Assembly: GCA_937858455.1 (NCBI GenBank)
Contig: CALLYN010001114.1
Coordinates: forward strand, 1 to 10,168
DNA from: an uncultured Kouleothrix sp.
GTDB lineage: Bacteria > Chloroflexota > Chloroflexia > Chloroflexales > Roseiflexaceae
Direction: 5' to 3'
Length of the DNA stretch: 10,168 nucleotides
Shown: positions 1-5,527 of the stretch, in pieces
How positions within the stretch are numbered: position 1 is the stretch's first letter
How the letters are laid out: the number at the start of each line of letters is the position of its first letter
The notes under the pieces: model-generated
The model's input: the letters and a program-made list of their open reading frames with translations, nothing else
Database searches by the model: none
What the model was told of the DNA's origin: nothing
Made by a program: the position numbers and the translations under genes

Positions 1-309
1 GCCGGCGGCGTGCCGCTTGGCGCCGCGCCTACCGCCACGCCCGCCGAGCCCGACGCGCCGATCGTGGCCGAGGTGAGCGTCGACCCTGGCACGAACGCCG
101 GGTCGTGGCTCGAGATCAAGGTCGACGGCCAGACGGTCTTTCGCAAGGTGCTGGGCGCCGGCCAGTCGCTGCCGCAATTCAAGGCCCAGCGCGATTTCTG
201 GGTGCGCGCCGGCAACGCCTCGGTGGTGTCGGTGGTGGTGAACGGCCAGCGCCAGTGTTGCACCGCCAACCCCGGCGACGTGATCACGTTTAGCTGGCCG
301 CCGCGCTGA
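1..309 (+). CDS. RodZ-like protein, C-terminal DUF4115 domain (5' end outside window)
   Basis: Only the last 102 codons are present; the reading frame is open from base 1, so the gene begins upstream. The visible part has a short Ala/Pro-rich linker followed by a compact beta-rich domain with the pattern SWLEIKVDGQ...FRKVLGAGQ...FWVRAGNAS...VVVNGQ...NPGDVITFSW. This matches the DUF4115 domain at the C-terminus of RodZ-type membrane proteins, which link a cytoplasmic Xre-like helix-turn-helix through one membrane span to an outer beta domain and act in cell-shape or envelope control. The N-terminal helix-turn-helix and membrane segment cannot be seen, so the RodZ assignment rests on this domain alone. 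A pair of adjacent cysteines (RQCC) near the end is a small oddity. The gene is followed at once by an intrinsic terminator. Confidence 0.7.
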   Translation, partial: AGGVPLGAAPTATPAEPDAPIVAEVSVDPGTNAGSWLEIKVDGQTVFRKVLGAGQSLPQFKAQRDFWVRAGNASVVSVVVNGQRQCCTANPGDVITFSWPPR

Positions 310-333
310 TCGCCGCCATCGCCCGCGCCCCTG

Positions 334-359
334 GCCTACCCCGCCGTGGGTAGGCTTTT
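334..359 (+). terminator. Intrinsic terminator after the RodZ-like gene
   Basis: Perfect 8-bp stem GCCTACCC (334-341) / GGGTAGGC (348-355) with a 6-nt loop CGCCGT, followed directly by TTTT (356-359). It lies 25 bp after the stop codon, so it separates the RodZ-like gene from yajQ. Confidence 0.85.
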
Positions 360-367
360 GTGCTGTG

Positions 368-376
368 TGCTATACT
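368..376 (+). promoter_or_regulatory. Putative extended -10 promoter for yajQ-rimO
   Basis: TG-C-TATACT: an extended -10 (TG at 368-369) and a -10 hexamer TATACT (371-376, five of six consensus bases). No good -35 is visible at 17 bp, which fits extended -10 promoters. It sits 9 bp after the T-tract of the upstream terminator and about 100 bp before the yajQ start. Predicted from sequence only. Confidence 0.45.
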
Positions 377-474
377 AGCGCCCGGCTTTGGCGCGGGGTA
401 CGGCCCGGCCGACACAAACGCTTGCAGACGCCGGCGCGCCGATGGCGCCGCCCCTACAACTCACGAGGCCCGCA

Positions 475-972
475 ATGGCTGCAGAAAGCACCTTCGATAT
501 CGTCTCGGAGTTCGACCGGCAAGAGCTGGTGAACGCCGTCGACCAGACCCAGCGCGAAGTGCGCACGCGCTACGACTTGAAAGACAGCAAGGCCGAGATC
601 GTGCTGAACGACAAGGACTTGTCGATCACCGCCGGCTCCGAGATCCACGTCGACGCCGTGCGCGATATTCTTGAAACCAAAGCGCTGCGCCGCAATCTCT
701 CGCTGAAGATCTTCAAGTGGGGCGCCGCCGAAGAGATCGGCGGGATGCGCGTGCGCCAGGTGGCTACGCTCCAGCAGGGCATCCCCGACGATGTCGTCAA
801 GAAGCTGCAAAAGCTCATCCGCGATAGCTTCCCGAAGGTGCAGCCGCGCATCCAGGGCGACGCGCTGCGCATCAGCAGCAAAAGCCGCGACGAGCTGCAG
901 AGTGTGATCAAGCTTGTGAAAGAGCGCCAGGACGAATTTTCTGTGGCGCTGCAGTTTACGAATTACCGCTAA
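475..972 (+). CDS. yajQ: YajQ family (DUF520) nucleotide-binding protein
   Basis: A 165-residue cytoplasmic protein, the usual length for YajQ. Family landmarks are the N-terminus FDIVSEFDRQELVNAVDQ (residues 7-24), RYDLKD (32-37), the central KIFKWG and QGIP stretches, KVQPRIQGDALRIS (121-134) and the terminal ALQFTNYR. The family folds as two ferredoxin-like subdomains that bind nucleotides; homologues in Xanthomonas and Pseudomonas bind cyclic di-GMP, and E. coli YajQ binds RNA/nucleotides. Its exact role here is unknown. The ATG at 475 is chosen because it gives the family N-terminus and has GAGG at 465-468, 6 nt upstream; the frame is open further upstream to 388, but that part is Pro/Ala-rich and unlike the family. 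rimO follows after 57 bp with no terminator, so the two are probably cotranscribed. Confidence 0.93.
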   Translation: MAAESTFDIVSEFDRQELVNAVDQTQREVRTRYDLKDSKAEIVLNDKDLSITAGSEIHVDAVRDILETKALRRNLSLKIFKWGAAEEIGGMRVRQVATLQQGIPDDVVKKLQKLIRDSFPKVQPRIQGDALRISSKSRDELQSVIKLVKERQDEFSVALQFTNYR

Positions 973-997
973 GAGCTAGCCGCCAGGCATCAGAAAG

Positions 998-1021
998 CCC
1001 TGGCTCCTAGCCCCTGGCTCC
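998..1021 (+). repeat. Short direct duplication between yajQ and rimO
   Basis: CCCTGGCTCC occurs at 998-1007 and again at 1012-1021, a 14-bp period. An upstream GCCAGG (982-987) could pair with CCTGGC in either copy. The second copy abuts the CGGAG that serves as rimO ribosome binding site. Confidence 0.5.
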
Positions 1022-1029
1022 CCGGAGTT

Positions 1030-2505
1030 ATGAAATACCATATTATCACCCTGGGCTGCCCCAAAAACGCCGTTGACAGCGAGGGCATGGGCGGCATTCT
1101 GGCGGCCCAAGGCCATACTGCGGTGGCCGCGCCGGCCGAGGCCGATGTGCTGATCGTCAATACATGCAGCTTTATCGCCGCCGCGCGCGACGAGACGCTC
1201 GGCGTGCTGCGCGATATGGCCGCCGGCAAGTCTGCGGGCCAGCGCCTGATCGCCGCCGGCTGCATGGCCGAGAGCCACGGCTCACTCGTGGGGGCCGTCC
1301 CCGGCGTCGACGCCATCCTCAGCACCCGCGAGTGGATGAAGATTGGCGACCTCGTCGAAAACCAGCCGGCAAATACGCAGGGCAGCCGCCCGGCAAACGG
1401 CAGCGGCCACGGATGGGCCGAGGTCATTCCGCTCACGGCAGGCGCGGCCGCGCCGAGCGCGCTACCTACACCAGCCCCGGCATCCGCCACCGCCGAGATC
1501 CCGCTCGGCCTATCGCCCGACCTGGCCGTGCCGGGCGCCTACGCCGACTGGCGCACCGCGCCGATCCGCCGCCACGCCGAAGGCCCGTCGGCCTACCTGA
1601 AGATCTCCGACGGCTGCAACCTGCGCTGCGCGTTCTGCACCATCCCGTCGTTCAAGGGCGATATGCGCTCCAAGGCGCTTGGCGCGATCCTCGGCGAAGC
1701 CCAGGAGCTGGCCGCTCAGGGTGTGAAAGAGCTTGTGCTGGTGGCACAGCACCTCACCGACTATGGCCGCGACCTCGGGCTGAAAGACGGCCTGGCGACG
1801 CTGCTCGACGAGCTGTGCCAGGTGCTGCCGGCCGATACCTGGCTGCGGCTGATGTACGCCTACCCGCACGGCATCTCCGAGCGGCTGATCGCCACGATGG
1901 CCGCGCGCCCGCAGATCTGCGCCTACCTCGATATGCCGCTCCAGCACGCCGACCCCGCCACGCTGCGCCGCATGCGCCGCCCGCCCGACACCGACCGCAC
2001 ACGCGGCATTATCCGCGACCTGCGCGCGGCCATGCCCGATATCGCCCTGCGCTCGACCTTTATTGTCGGCTTCCCCGGCGAGACGCGCGAAGAGTTCGCG
2101 GCGCTGCTGGCGTTTCTCGAAGACGTGCAGCTCGACCGCGTCGGCGTGTTTCGCTACTCGCAAGAGCCCGGCACGCCTGCCGCGACGCTGCCTGGCCAGG
2201 TGCGCGATCGCGTGATCGAGCGGCGCTGGCACGAGGTTATGCAGCTTCAGCAGCGCGTGTCGCTGGCGCGCAACCTGCGCTGGCAAGGCCGTACGCTCAA
2301 GGTGCTGGTGGAAGGGCAGGGCGCTTCGGAAAACGGCAAGCCGCTGATTGTTGGGCGCTCGTTCCGCGACGCGCCTGAGGTCGATGGGCAAGTGTTTGCT
2401 TGGGGTAGCGCGCCAGTAGGCAGCTTCGCAAGGGTGCGAGTAACACAGGCGCTGGAATACGACCTATGGGGCGATCTGGTGGGCAATGACGCGATCACTG
2501 GGTGA
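1030..2505 (+). CDS. rimO: Ribosomal protein S12 methylthiotransferase RimO
   Basis: A 491-residue radical-SAM methylthiotransferase. RimO adds a methylthio group to the conserved aspartate of ribosomal protein S12 using two [4Fe-4S] clusters. The N-terminal UPF0004 domain carries the cluster cysteines C10 (TLGCPKNAVDSE), C46 (NTCSF) and C78 (AGCMAE). The radical-SAM motif is C196-x3-C200-x2-C203 in SDGCNLRCAFCTIPSFKG; the IPSFKG continuation is typical of RimO rather than MiaB. Further motifs are YAYPHG (277-282), DMPLQHA (301-307), STFIVGFPGE (342-351) and FRYSQEPGTPA (374-384). A TRAM-like domain (about 420-485) ends the protein. It is longer than the usual ~440 residues because of a low-complexity segment of about 60 residues between the first two domains. 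The ATG at 1030 has GGAG two bases upstream. Confidence 0.95.
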   Translation: MKYHIITLGCPKNAVDSEGMGGILAAQGHTAVAAPAEADVLIVNTCSFIAAARDETLGVLRDMAAGKSAGQRLIAAGCMAESHGSLVGAVPGVDAILSTREWMKIGDLVENQPANTQGSRPANGSGHGWAEVIPLTAGAAAPSALPTPAPASATAEIPLGLSPDLAVPGAYADWRTAPIRRHAEGPSAYLKISDGCNLRCAFCTIPSFKGDMRSKALGAILGEAQELAAQGVKELVLVAQHLTDYGRDLGLKDGLATLLDELCQVLPADTWLRLMYAYPHGISERLIATMAARPQICAYLDMPLQHADPATLRRMRRPPDTDRTRGIIRDLRAAMPDIALRSTFIVGFPGETREEFAALLAFLEDVQLDRVGVFRYSQEPGTPAATLPGQVRDRVIERRWHEVMQLQQRVSLARNLRWQGRTLKVLVEGQGASENGKPLIVGRSFRDAPEVDGQVFAWGSAPVGSFARVRVTQALEYDLWGDLVGNDAITG

Positions 2506-2544
2506 CAAGATGACAGTCCAGGAGAGAAAAACTGTCATCTTGTC
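2504..2544. repeat. 14-bp perfect dyad between convergent rimO and the BlaI-type gene
   Basis: GACAAGATGACAGT (2504-2517) is exactly inverted as ACTGTCATCTTGTC (2531-2544) around a 13-nt loop. The left arm begins inside the rimO stop codon (2503-2505). The position between convergent genes suggests a transcription end for both strands, but there is no T-tract on either side, so it is not a textbook intrinsic terminator. The arms are made of 8-bp TGAC/TGTC units. Confidence 0.6.
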
Positions 2545-2571
2545 GTCGTGTCATTCGGGGTCGGGGTCTCT

Positions 2572-2991
2572 TCAAGCGGCGACGCGGGCCTGCAGCGCTT
2601 TCTGAAGCCGGCGCAGCTCGCTCGGGTTGCGGCGGGCAAGGTAATCGACCATGTAATCGATCGCGGTCTCGCTGTAGTCGTCCAGCAGGCCATCGAGCAC
2701 CTGCTGAACGACCATCGTCACGAAATCGTCCTCGGTGATCGCCGGGGTGTAGACATACGCCAGGCCCTCGCGGTGGCGGTTCAGCACGCCCTTCTCGGCC
2801 AGGCGGCTCATGGTCGTCATCACCGTGGTGTAGGCGATGTCGCGCTGCTGCGAGAGTTTGCGGTGAACCTTCTTCACGGTGCTGCGCTCATCCTGCCAGA
2901 TGATCTGCATGATATCGGTCTCGAGCGGACCCAGCACTTTGACAAGGCCGTCCTTTGTCGGGCTGAAACGAAAGCGCATGTTGAGCGGCAT
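2572..2991 (-). CDS. BlaI/MecI/CopY family winged-helix repressor
   Basis: A 139-residue dimeric repressor of the BlaI/MecI type. The N-terminal winged helix has LGPLETDIMQIIW (residues 20-32) as helix 1, and IAYTTVMTTMSRLAEKGVL (52-70) as recognition helix plus start of the wing, followed by HREGLAYVYTP. The C-terminal half (about 85-135) is the helical dimerisation region. BlaI and MecI bind TACTA/TAGTA dyads and are released when a sensor protease (BlaR1/MecR1) cleaves them; no such sensor or beta-lactamase gene is in the window, and no clear Asn-Phe cleavage pair is seen. The start at 2991 is preferred because AAAGGAG lies 8 nt upstream; the open frame reaching 3129 runs through the predicted promoter. 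It is divergent from the polyprenyl synthase operon, the likely target besides itself. Confidence 0.88.
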   Translation of the reverse strand: MPLNMRFRFSPTKDGLVKVLGPLETDIMQIIWQDERSTVKKVHRKLSQQRDIAYTTVMTTMSRLAEKGVLNRHREGLAYVYTPAITEDDFVTMVVQQVLDGLLDDYSETAIDYMVDYLARRNPSELRRLQKALQARVAA

Positions 2992-3100
2992 AGGAGGAGC
3001 TCCTTTCAAATGGCGTGTCCGCCGATTTGCACTGTTGATAACGTGGGCCGTTGTGGCTTTACTCGAGTGTAGTGCAAGTTTATTTGCGGCCCGCGTATGT

Positions 3101-3129
3101 AGTGTATTAGTTTGCTTGGCGATCGACAA
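3101..3129 (-). promoter_or_regulatory. Predicted sigma-70-like promoter of the BlaI-type gene
   Basis: On the minus strand: -35 TTGTCG (complement of 3124-3129), 17-bp spacer, -10 TACACT (complement of 3101-3106). Transcription would start near 3094, giving a leader of about 100 nt. The -10 continues as TACACTACA, which overlaps an ACTACA half-site of BlaI type, compatible with self-repression. Confidence 0.6.
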
Positions 3130-3137
3130 GCATCTTT

Positions 3138-3180
3138 GATTACTAGCGGGTTACATAAGATTACTAGAAGATTACAAGCA
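3138..3180 (+). repeat. Four helically phased direct repeats (GATTAC iterons)
   Basis: Tandem units GATTACTAGCG (3138-3148), GGTTACATAA (3149-3158), GATTACTAGAA (3159-3169) and GATTACAAGCA (3170-3180). Unit lengths are 11, 10, 11 and 11 bp, so the GRTTAC cores face the same side of the helix. They lie about 85-125 bp before the polyprenyl synthase start. Such head-to-tail sites are typical of activators or of MerR-like regulators that bind as arrays; the binding protein is not known. Confidence 0.65.
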
Positions 3181-3202
3181 TTTGTCATACTATTGCGCGC
3201 GT

Positions 3203-3222
3203 AATTATTCAATTGAATAATT
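3203..3222. promoter_or_regulatory. 20-bp perfect palindrome, probable operator
   Basis: AATTATTCAATTGAATAATT is fully self-complementary, centred between 3212 and 3213. It stands 42 bp before the start codon of the polyprenyl synthase, in a place expected for the promoter. The CAATTG core resembles many MarR-type operators, but assignment to a family is a guess. Confidence 0.6.
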
Positions 3223-3233
3223 TCTATGTCGTT

Positions 3234-3252
3234 TTACTATTAATAATAGTAA
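3234..3252. promoter_or_regulatory. BlaI/MecI-like operator dyad before the polyprenyl synthase gene
   Basis: TTACTATTA-A-TAATAGTAA: two perfect 9-bp arms around one base. It contains the TACTA...TAGTA half-sites known for BlaI/MecI operators (classical form TACTACA/TGTAGTA). It ends 11 bp before the ATG at 3264 and could overlap a -10 (TACTAT, 3235-3240; possible -35 TTGAAT at 3213-3218, 16-bp spacer). A bound repressor here would block transcription of the operon. Confidence 0.6.
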
Positions 3253-3263
3253 TGGAATAAACG

Positions 3264-4277
3264 ATGTCACAAGCCGATATTCGAGCACTGATCCAGGCGG
3301 AAATGCGCGCAGCATTTCCCGAGGCCGAAGCGCGCGTCGCCGAGTTCTACGCCATGCAGCAATACCAGCTCGGCTGGCGCGACGAAACGCTGGCGCCGGC
3401 GAATGTCGACCCCGGCAAGCTGCTGCGCCCCTACCTGACGCTGCTGGCTTGCCAGGCTGCCGGCGGCGACGCACGCCAGGCGCTGCCGCTCGCAGCCGCC
3501 ATCCAGCTGATCCACGACTTCTCGCTGATCCACGACGATATCGAGGACAACAGCGACACGCGCCGCGGCCGCCCGACCGTGTGGAAGCTGTGGGGCCTGG
3601 CGCAGGGCATTAATACCGGCGATGGCATGTTCACCGTGGCACACCTGGCGCTGCACCGGCTGAGCGCGGCCGGCCTGCCCGCCGAGCTGGTGCTCGAGGT
3701 GCTCAAGCGCTTCGACCAGACGATCCTGACGATCTGCGAAGGCCAGTTCCTCGATCTGCGCTTCGAGGGAAATCTGGCGATCAGCGAGGCCGACTACCTG
3801 GCGATGATCAGCCGCAAAACCGCCGCGCTGATCGCCGCGGCCGCCGGGCTTGGCGCGCTGGTGGGCGGGGCCAGTGCCAGCGCCGCCCACGCGATGTTCG
3901 ACTACGGCCAGAACCTGGGGCTGGCCTTTCAGGTGCAAGACGACGTGCTGGGCATCTGGGGCGACCCGGAGGTCACTGGCAAGCCCTTCGCCGCCGATAT
4001 CTACCGCCGCAAGCTCAGCCTGCCCGTCATCCACGCGCTGGGCGCCGCCGAGGCGCGCGGCCAGCTGGCGCAGCTGTACGGCCAGCCCGAGGTCGGCGAC
4101 GCTGCGGCTCGCCAGATTCTCGATATTCTCGGCCAGGCCGGCTCGCGAGAGTACACTGAGGATGTGGCGGCGCACTACCATCGCCAGGCGCTGAGCGCGC
4201 TCGGTAGCCTGCCGGACAGCGCCCCGGTGGCCGAGATCCGCGCGATTACGCAACGGCTGCTCGGGCGCGCGTTCTAA
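3264..4277 (+). CDS. Polyprenyl diphosphate synthase (short-chain, GGPP-type)
   Basis: A 337-residue trans-isoprenyl diphosphate synthase, which condenses isopentenyl diphosphate with allylic diphosphates. It has the substrate loop GKLLRP (51-56), the first Asp-rich motif DDIED (91-95) in IHDDIEDNSDTRRGRPTVW, and the second Asp-rich region FQVQDDVLGIWGDPEVTGKP (222-241). In the second motif, D226-D227 are present but the usual fifth Asp is G230; DDxLGIWGD variants are familiar in a branch of bacterial synthases. F86, five residues before the first motif, is the aromatic residue that limits product length in type I GGPP synthases, so a C15-C20 product is likely (inference). Start: ATG 3264 with a modest GGAA 6 nt upstream. 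First gene of an operon with a glycosyltransferase (11-bp gap) and a kinase-like protein; control is probably by the divergent BlaI-type repressor. Confidence 0.9.
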   Translation: MSQADIRALIQAEMRAAFPEAEARVAEFYAMQQYQLGWRDETLAPANVDPGKLLRPYLTLLACQAAGGDARQALPLAAAIQLIHDFSLIHDDIEDNSDTRRGRPTVWKLWGLAQGINTGDGMFTVAHLALHRLSAAGLPAELVLEVLKRFDQTILTICEGQFLDLRFEGNLAISEADYLAMISRKTAALIAAAAGLGALVGGASASAAHAMFDYGQNLGLAFQVQDDVLGIWGDPEVTGKPFAADIYRRKLSLPVIHALGAAEARGQLAQLYGQPEVGDAAARQILDILGQAGSREYTEDVAAHYHRQALSALGSLPDSAPVAEIRAITQRLLGRAF

Positions 4278-4288
4278 ACTGGCCCGCT

Positions 4289-5455
4289 ATGCAGATCGCG
4301 CTTCTGAGCGGCGAATACCCGCCCGACCCCGGCGGGATCGGCGATTACACCCAGCGGCTTGGGCTGGCGCTCGTGAGCCGTGGGCACTGCGTCGTCGTCC
4401 TCAGCATCGCCGGCGGTACGTTTCGCGCCGTACCCCTGAGCGGCGTGCAGGCCGTATTCCATAGGCCACAATCCGGCTGGGGCTGGCGCAGCCACGCCGC
4501 CGTACTTGCGGCGCTCGCCGCCACCAGGCCCGATGTGCTGCATATCCAATACCAGACCGGCGCGTACGCCATGCACCCGGCGATCAACCTGCTGCCCTGG
4601 CGGCTGCGTCGCATGGCCGCACGCCCGCGCATCGCCGTGACGGCGCACGACCTGCTGGAGCCATACCTGTTCCCCAAAGCCGGCCCGGTGCGCGCCTGGG
4701 TTACACGCCGCCTGCTGGCCGATGCGGATGCCGTGGTAGCAACCAACGGCGACGACGCGGCCGGTGCCGCGCGGCTGCTCGGCCGTGGCGCGCCGCCCGA
4801 GATCATCCCGATCGGCAGCAACATCGCGGTGGCTCCACCTGCAGGCTTCGACCGCGCGGCCTGGCGCGCCAGGCTTGGCGTACCGGAAGAGCAGACTCTT
4901 GTGGCCTATTTCGGGCTGATCTCGCGCACCAAAGGGCTCGGCACGCTGCTCGACGCGCTGGCGATACTGCCCGGCGCCTTGCGGCTGCTGGTGGTGGGCG
5001 GCGCGGCCAGCGCGCCAGAAGATCGCGCGTACGCCACGACCATACAGCGGCAGATCGACGCGCTTGGACTCGGCGCGCGCGTGCTTATCACCGGCCACTG
5101 CCCGGCCGCCGAAGTGTCGGCGCACCTGCTGGCCGCCGACATAGCCGCGCTGCCGTACAGCGACGGAGCGTCGTTCCGGCGTGGCAGCCTGCTGGCCGCG
5201 CTGGCGCACGGCCTGCCGACGATTACTACGCTGCCGGCAGGCGCGGCCCCAGCGCCGCTGGCCGACGGCGCGAATGTGCTGCTGGTGCCGCCCGAGCGCC
5301 CGGCAGCGCTGGCCCAGGCGATCGCTATGCTCGCCGCCGATGCACGCCAGCGCCAGCGGCTGGCAAGCGGCGCACAGGCACTGGCCCAGCAGTTCGGATG
5401 GGAGGCGATTGCGGCGCAGCACGAAGCGCTGTACGCCCGGCTTGCCGCGCGCTGA
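4289..5455 (+). CDS. Glycosyltransferase family 4-type (GT-B fold)
   Basis: A 388-residue GT-B glycosyltransferase using a nucleotide sugar. The N-terminal domain begins MQIALLSGEYPPDPGGIGDYTQRL, whose Gly-rich loop (residues 11-18) is typical of GT4 acceptor domains. The C-terminal donor domain starts near residue 202 (TLVAYFGLISRTKGLGTLLDAL, with R213 and K215 at the usual phosphate-contact place) and continues through VLITGH (265-270) and GSLLAALAHGLPTITT (299-314). The EX7E motif of GT4 enzymes is degraded: the position of the second Glu is A303. No membrane span is seen, so it is probably cytoplasmic or membrane-peripheral. The ATG at 4289 lies 11 bp after the polyprenyl synthase stop and has almost no Shine-Dalgarno, which suggests translational coupling. 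Acceptor unknown; the operon suggests an isoprenoid or lipid-linked one. Confidence 0.88.
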   Translation: MQIALLSGEYPPDPGGIGDYTQRLGLALVSRGHCVVVLSIAGGTFRAVPLSGVQAVFHRPQSGWGWRSHAAVLAALAATRPDVLHIQYQTGAYAMHPAINLLPWRLRRMAARPRIAVTAHDLLEPYLFPKAGPVRAWVTRRLLADADAVVATNGDDAAGAARLLGRGAPPEIIPIGSNIAVAPPAGFDRAAWRARLGVPEEQTLVAYFGLISRTKGLGTLLDALAILPGALRLLVVGGAASAPEDRAYATTIQRQIDALGLGARVLITGHCPAAEVSAHLLAADIAALPYSDGASFRRGSLLAALAHGLPTITTLPAGAAPAPLADGANVLLVPPERPAALAQAIAMLAADARQRQRLASGAQALAQQFGWEAIAAQHEALYARLAAR

Positions 5456-5527
5456 AGCGCAACCTGCCGGCGCTGCGGCGCGTCTACTACACAGTATCAA
5501 GTTGAAGCAGCGAGGGAATGCGGCGGA

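Noticed and set aside
1164..2378. 404-codon frame overlapping rimO
   Set aside because: Arg/Pro/Ala-rich out-of-frame reading of rimO without recognisable motifs.
2548..3072. 174-codon plus-strand frame opposite the BlaI-type gene
   Set aside because: Runs antisense to a well-supported winged-helix gene and through its promoter region.
2992..3129. 46-codon N-terminal extension of the BlaI-type protein
   Set aside because: No upstream ribosome site, unlike the family, and the predicted promoter lies within it; AAAGGAG supports the start at 2991.
3138..3180. CRISPR-like array
   Set aside because: Units are 10-11 bp with no spacers; these are regulatory iterons, not CRISPR repeats.
3252..3260. 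Two-codon mini-ORF (ATG GAA TAA) just before the polyprenyl synthase
   Set aside because: Overlaps the operator dyad and has no ribosome site; most likely chance in AT-rich DNA.
3267..4253. 328-codon minus-strand open frame opposite the polyprenyl synthase
   Set aside because: The plus-strand frame has clear enzyme motifs; the minus frame is a low-complexity shadow.
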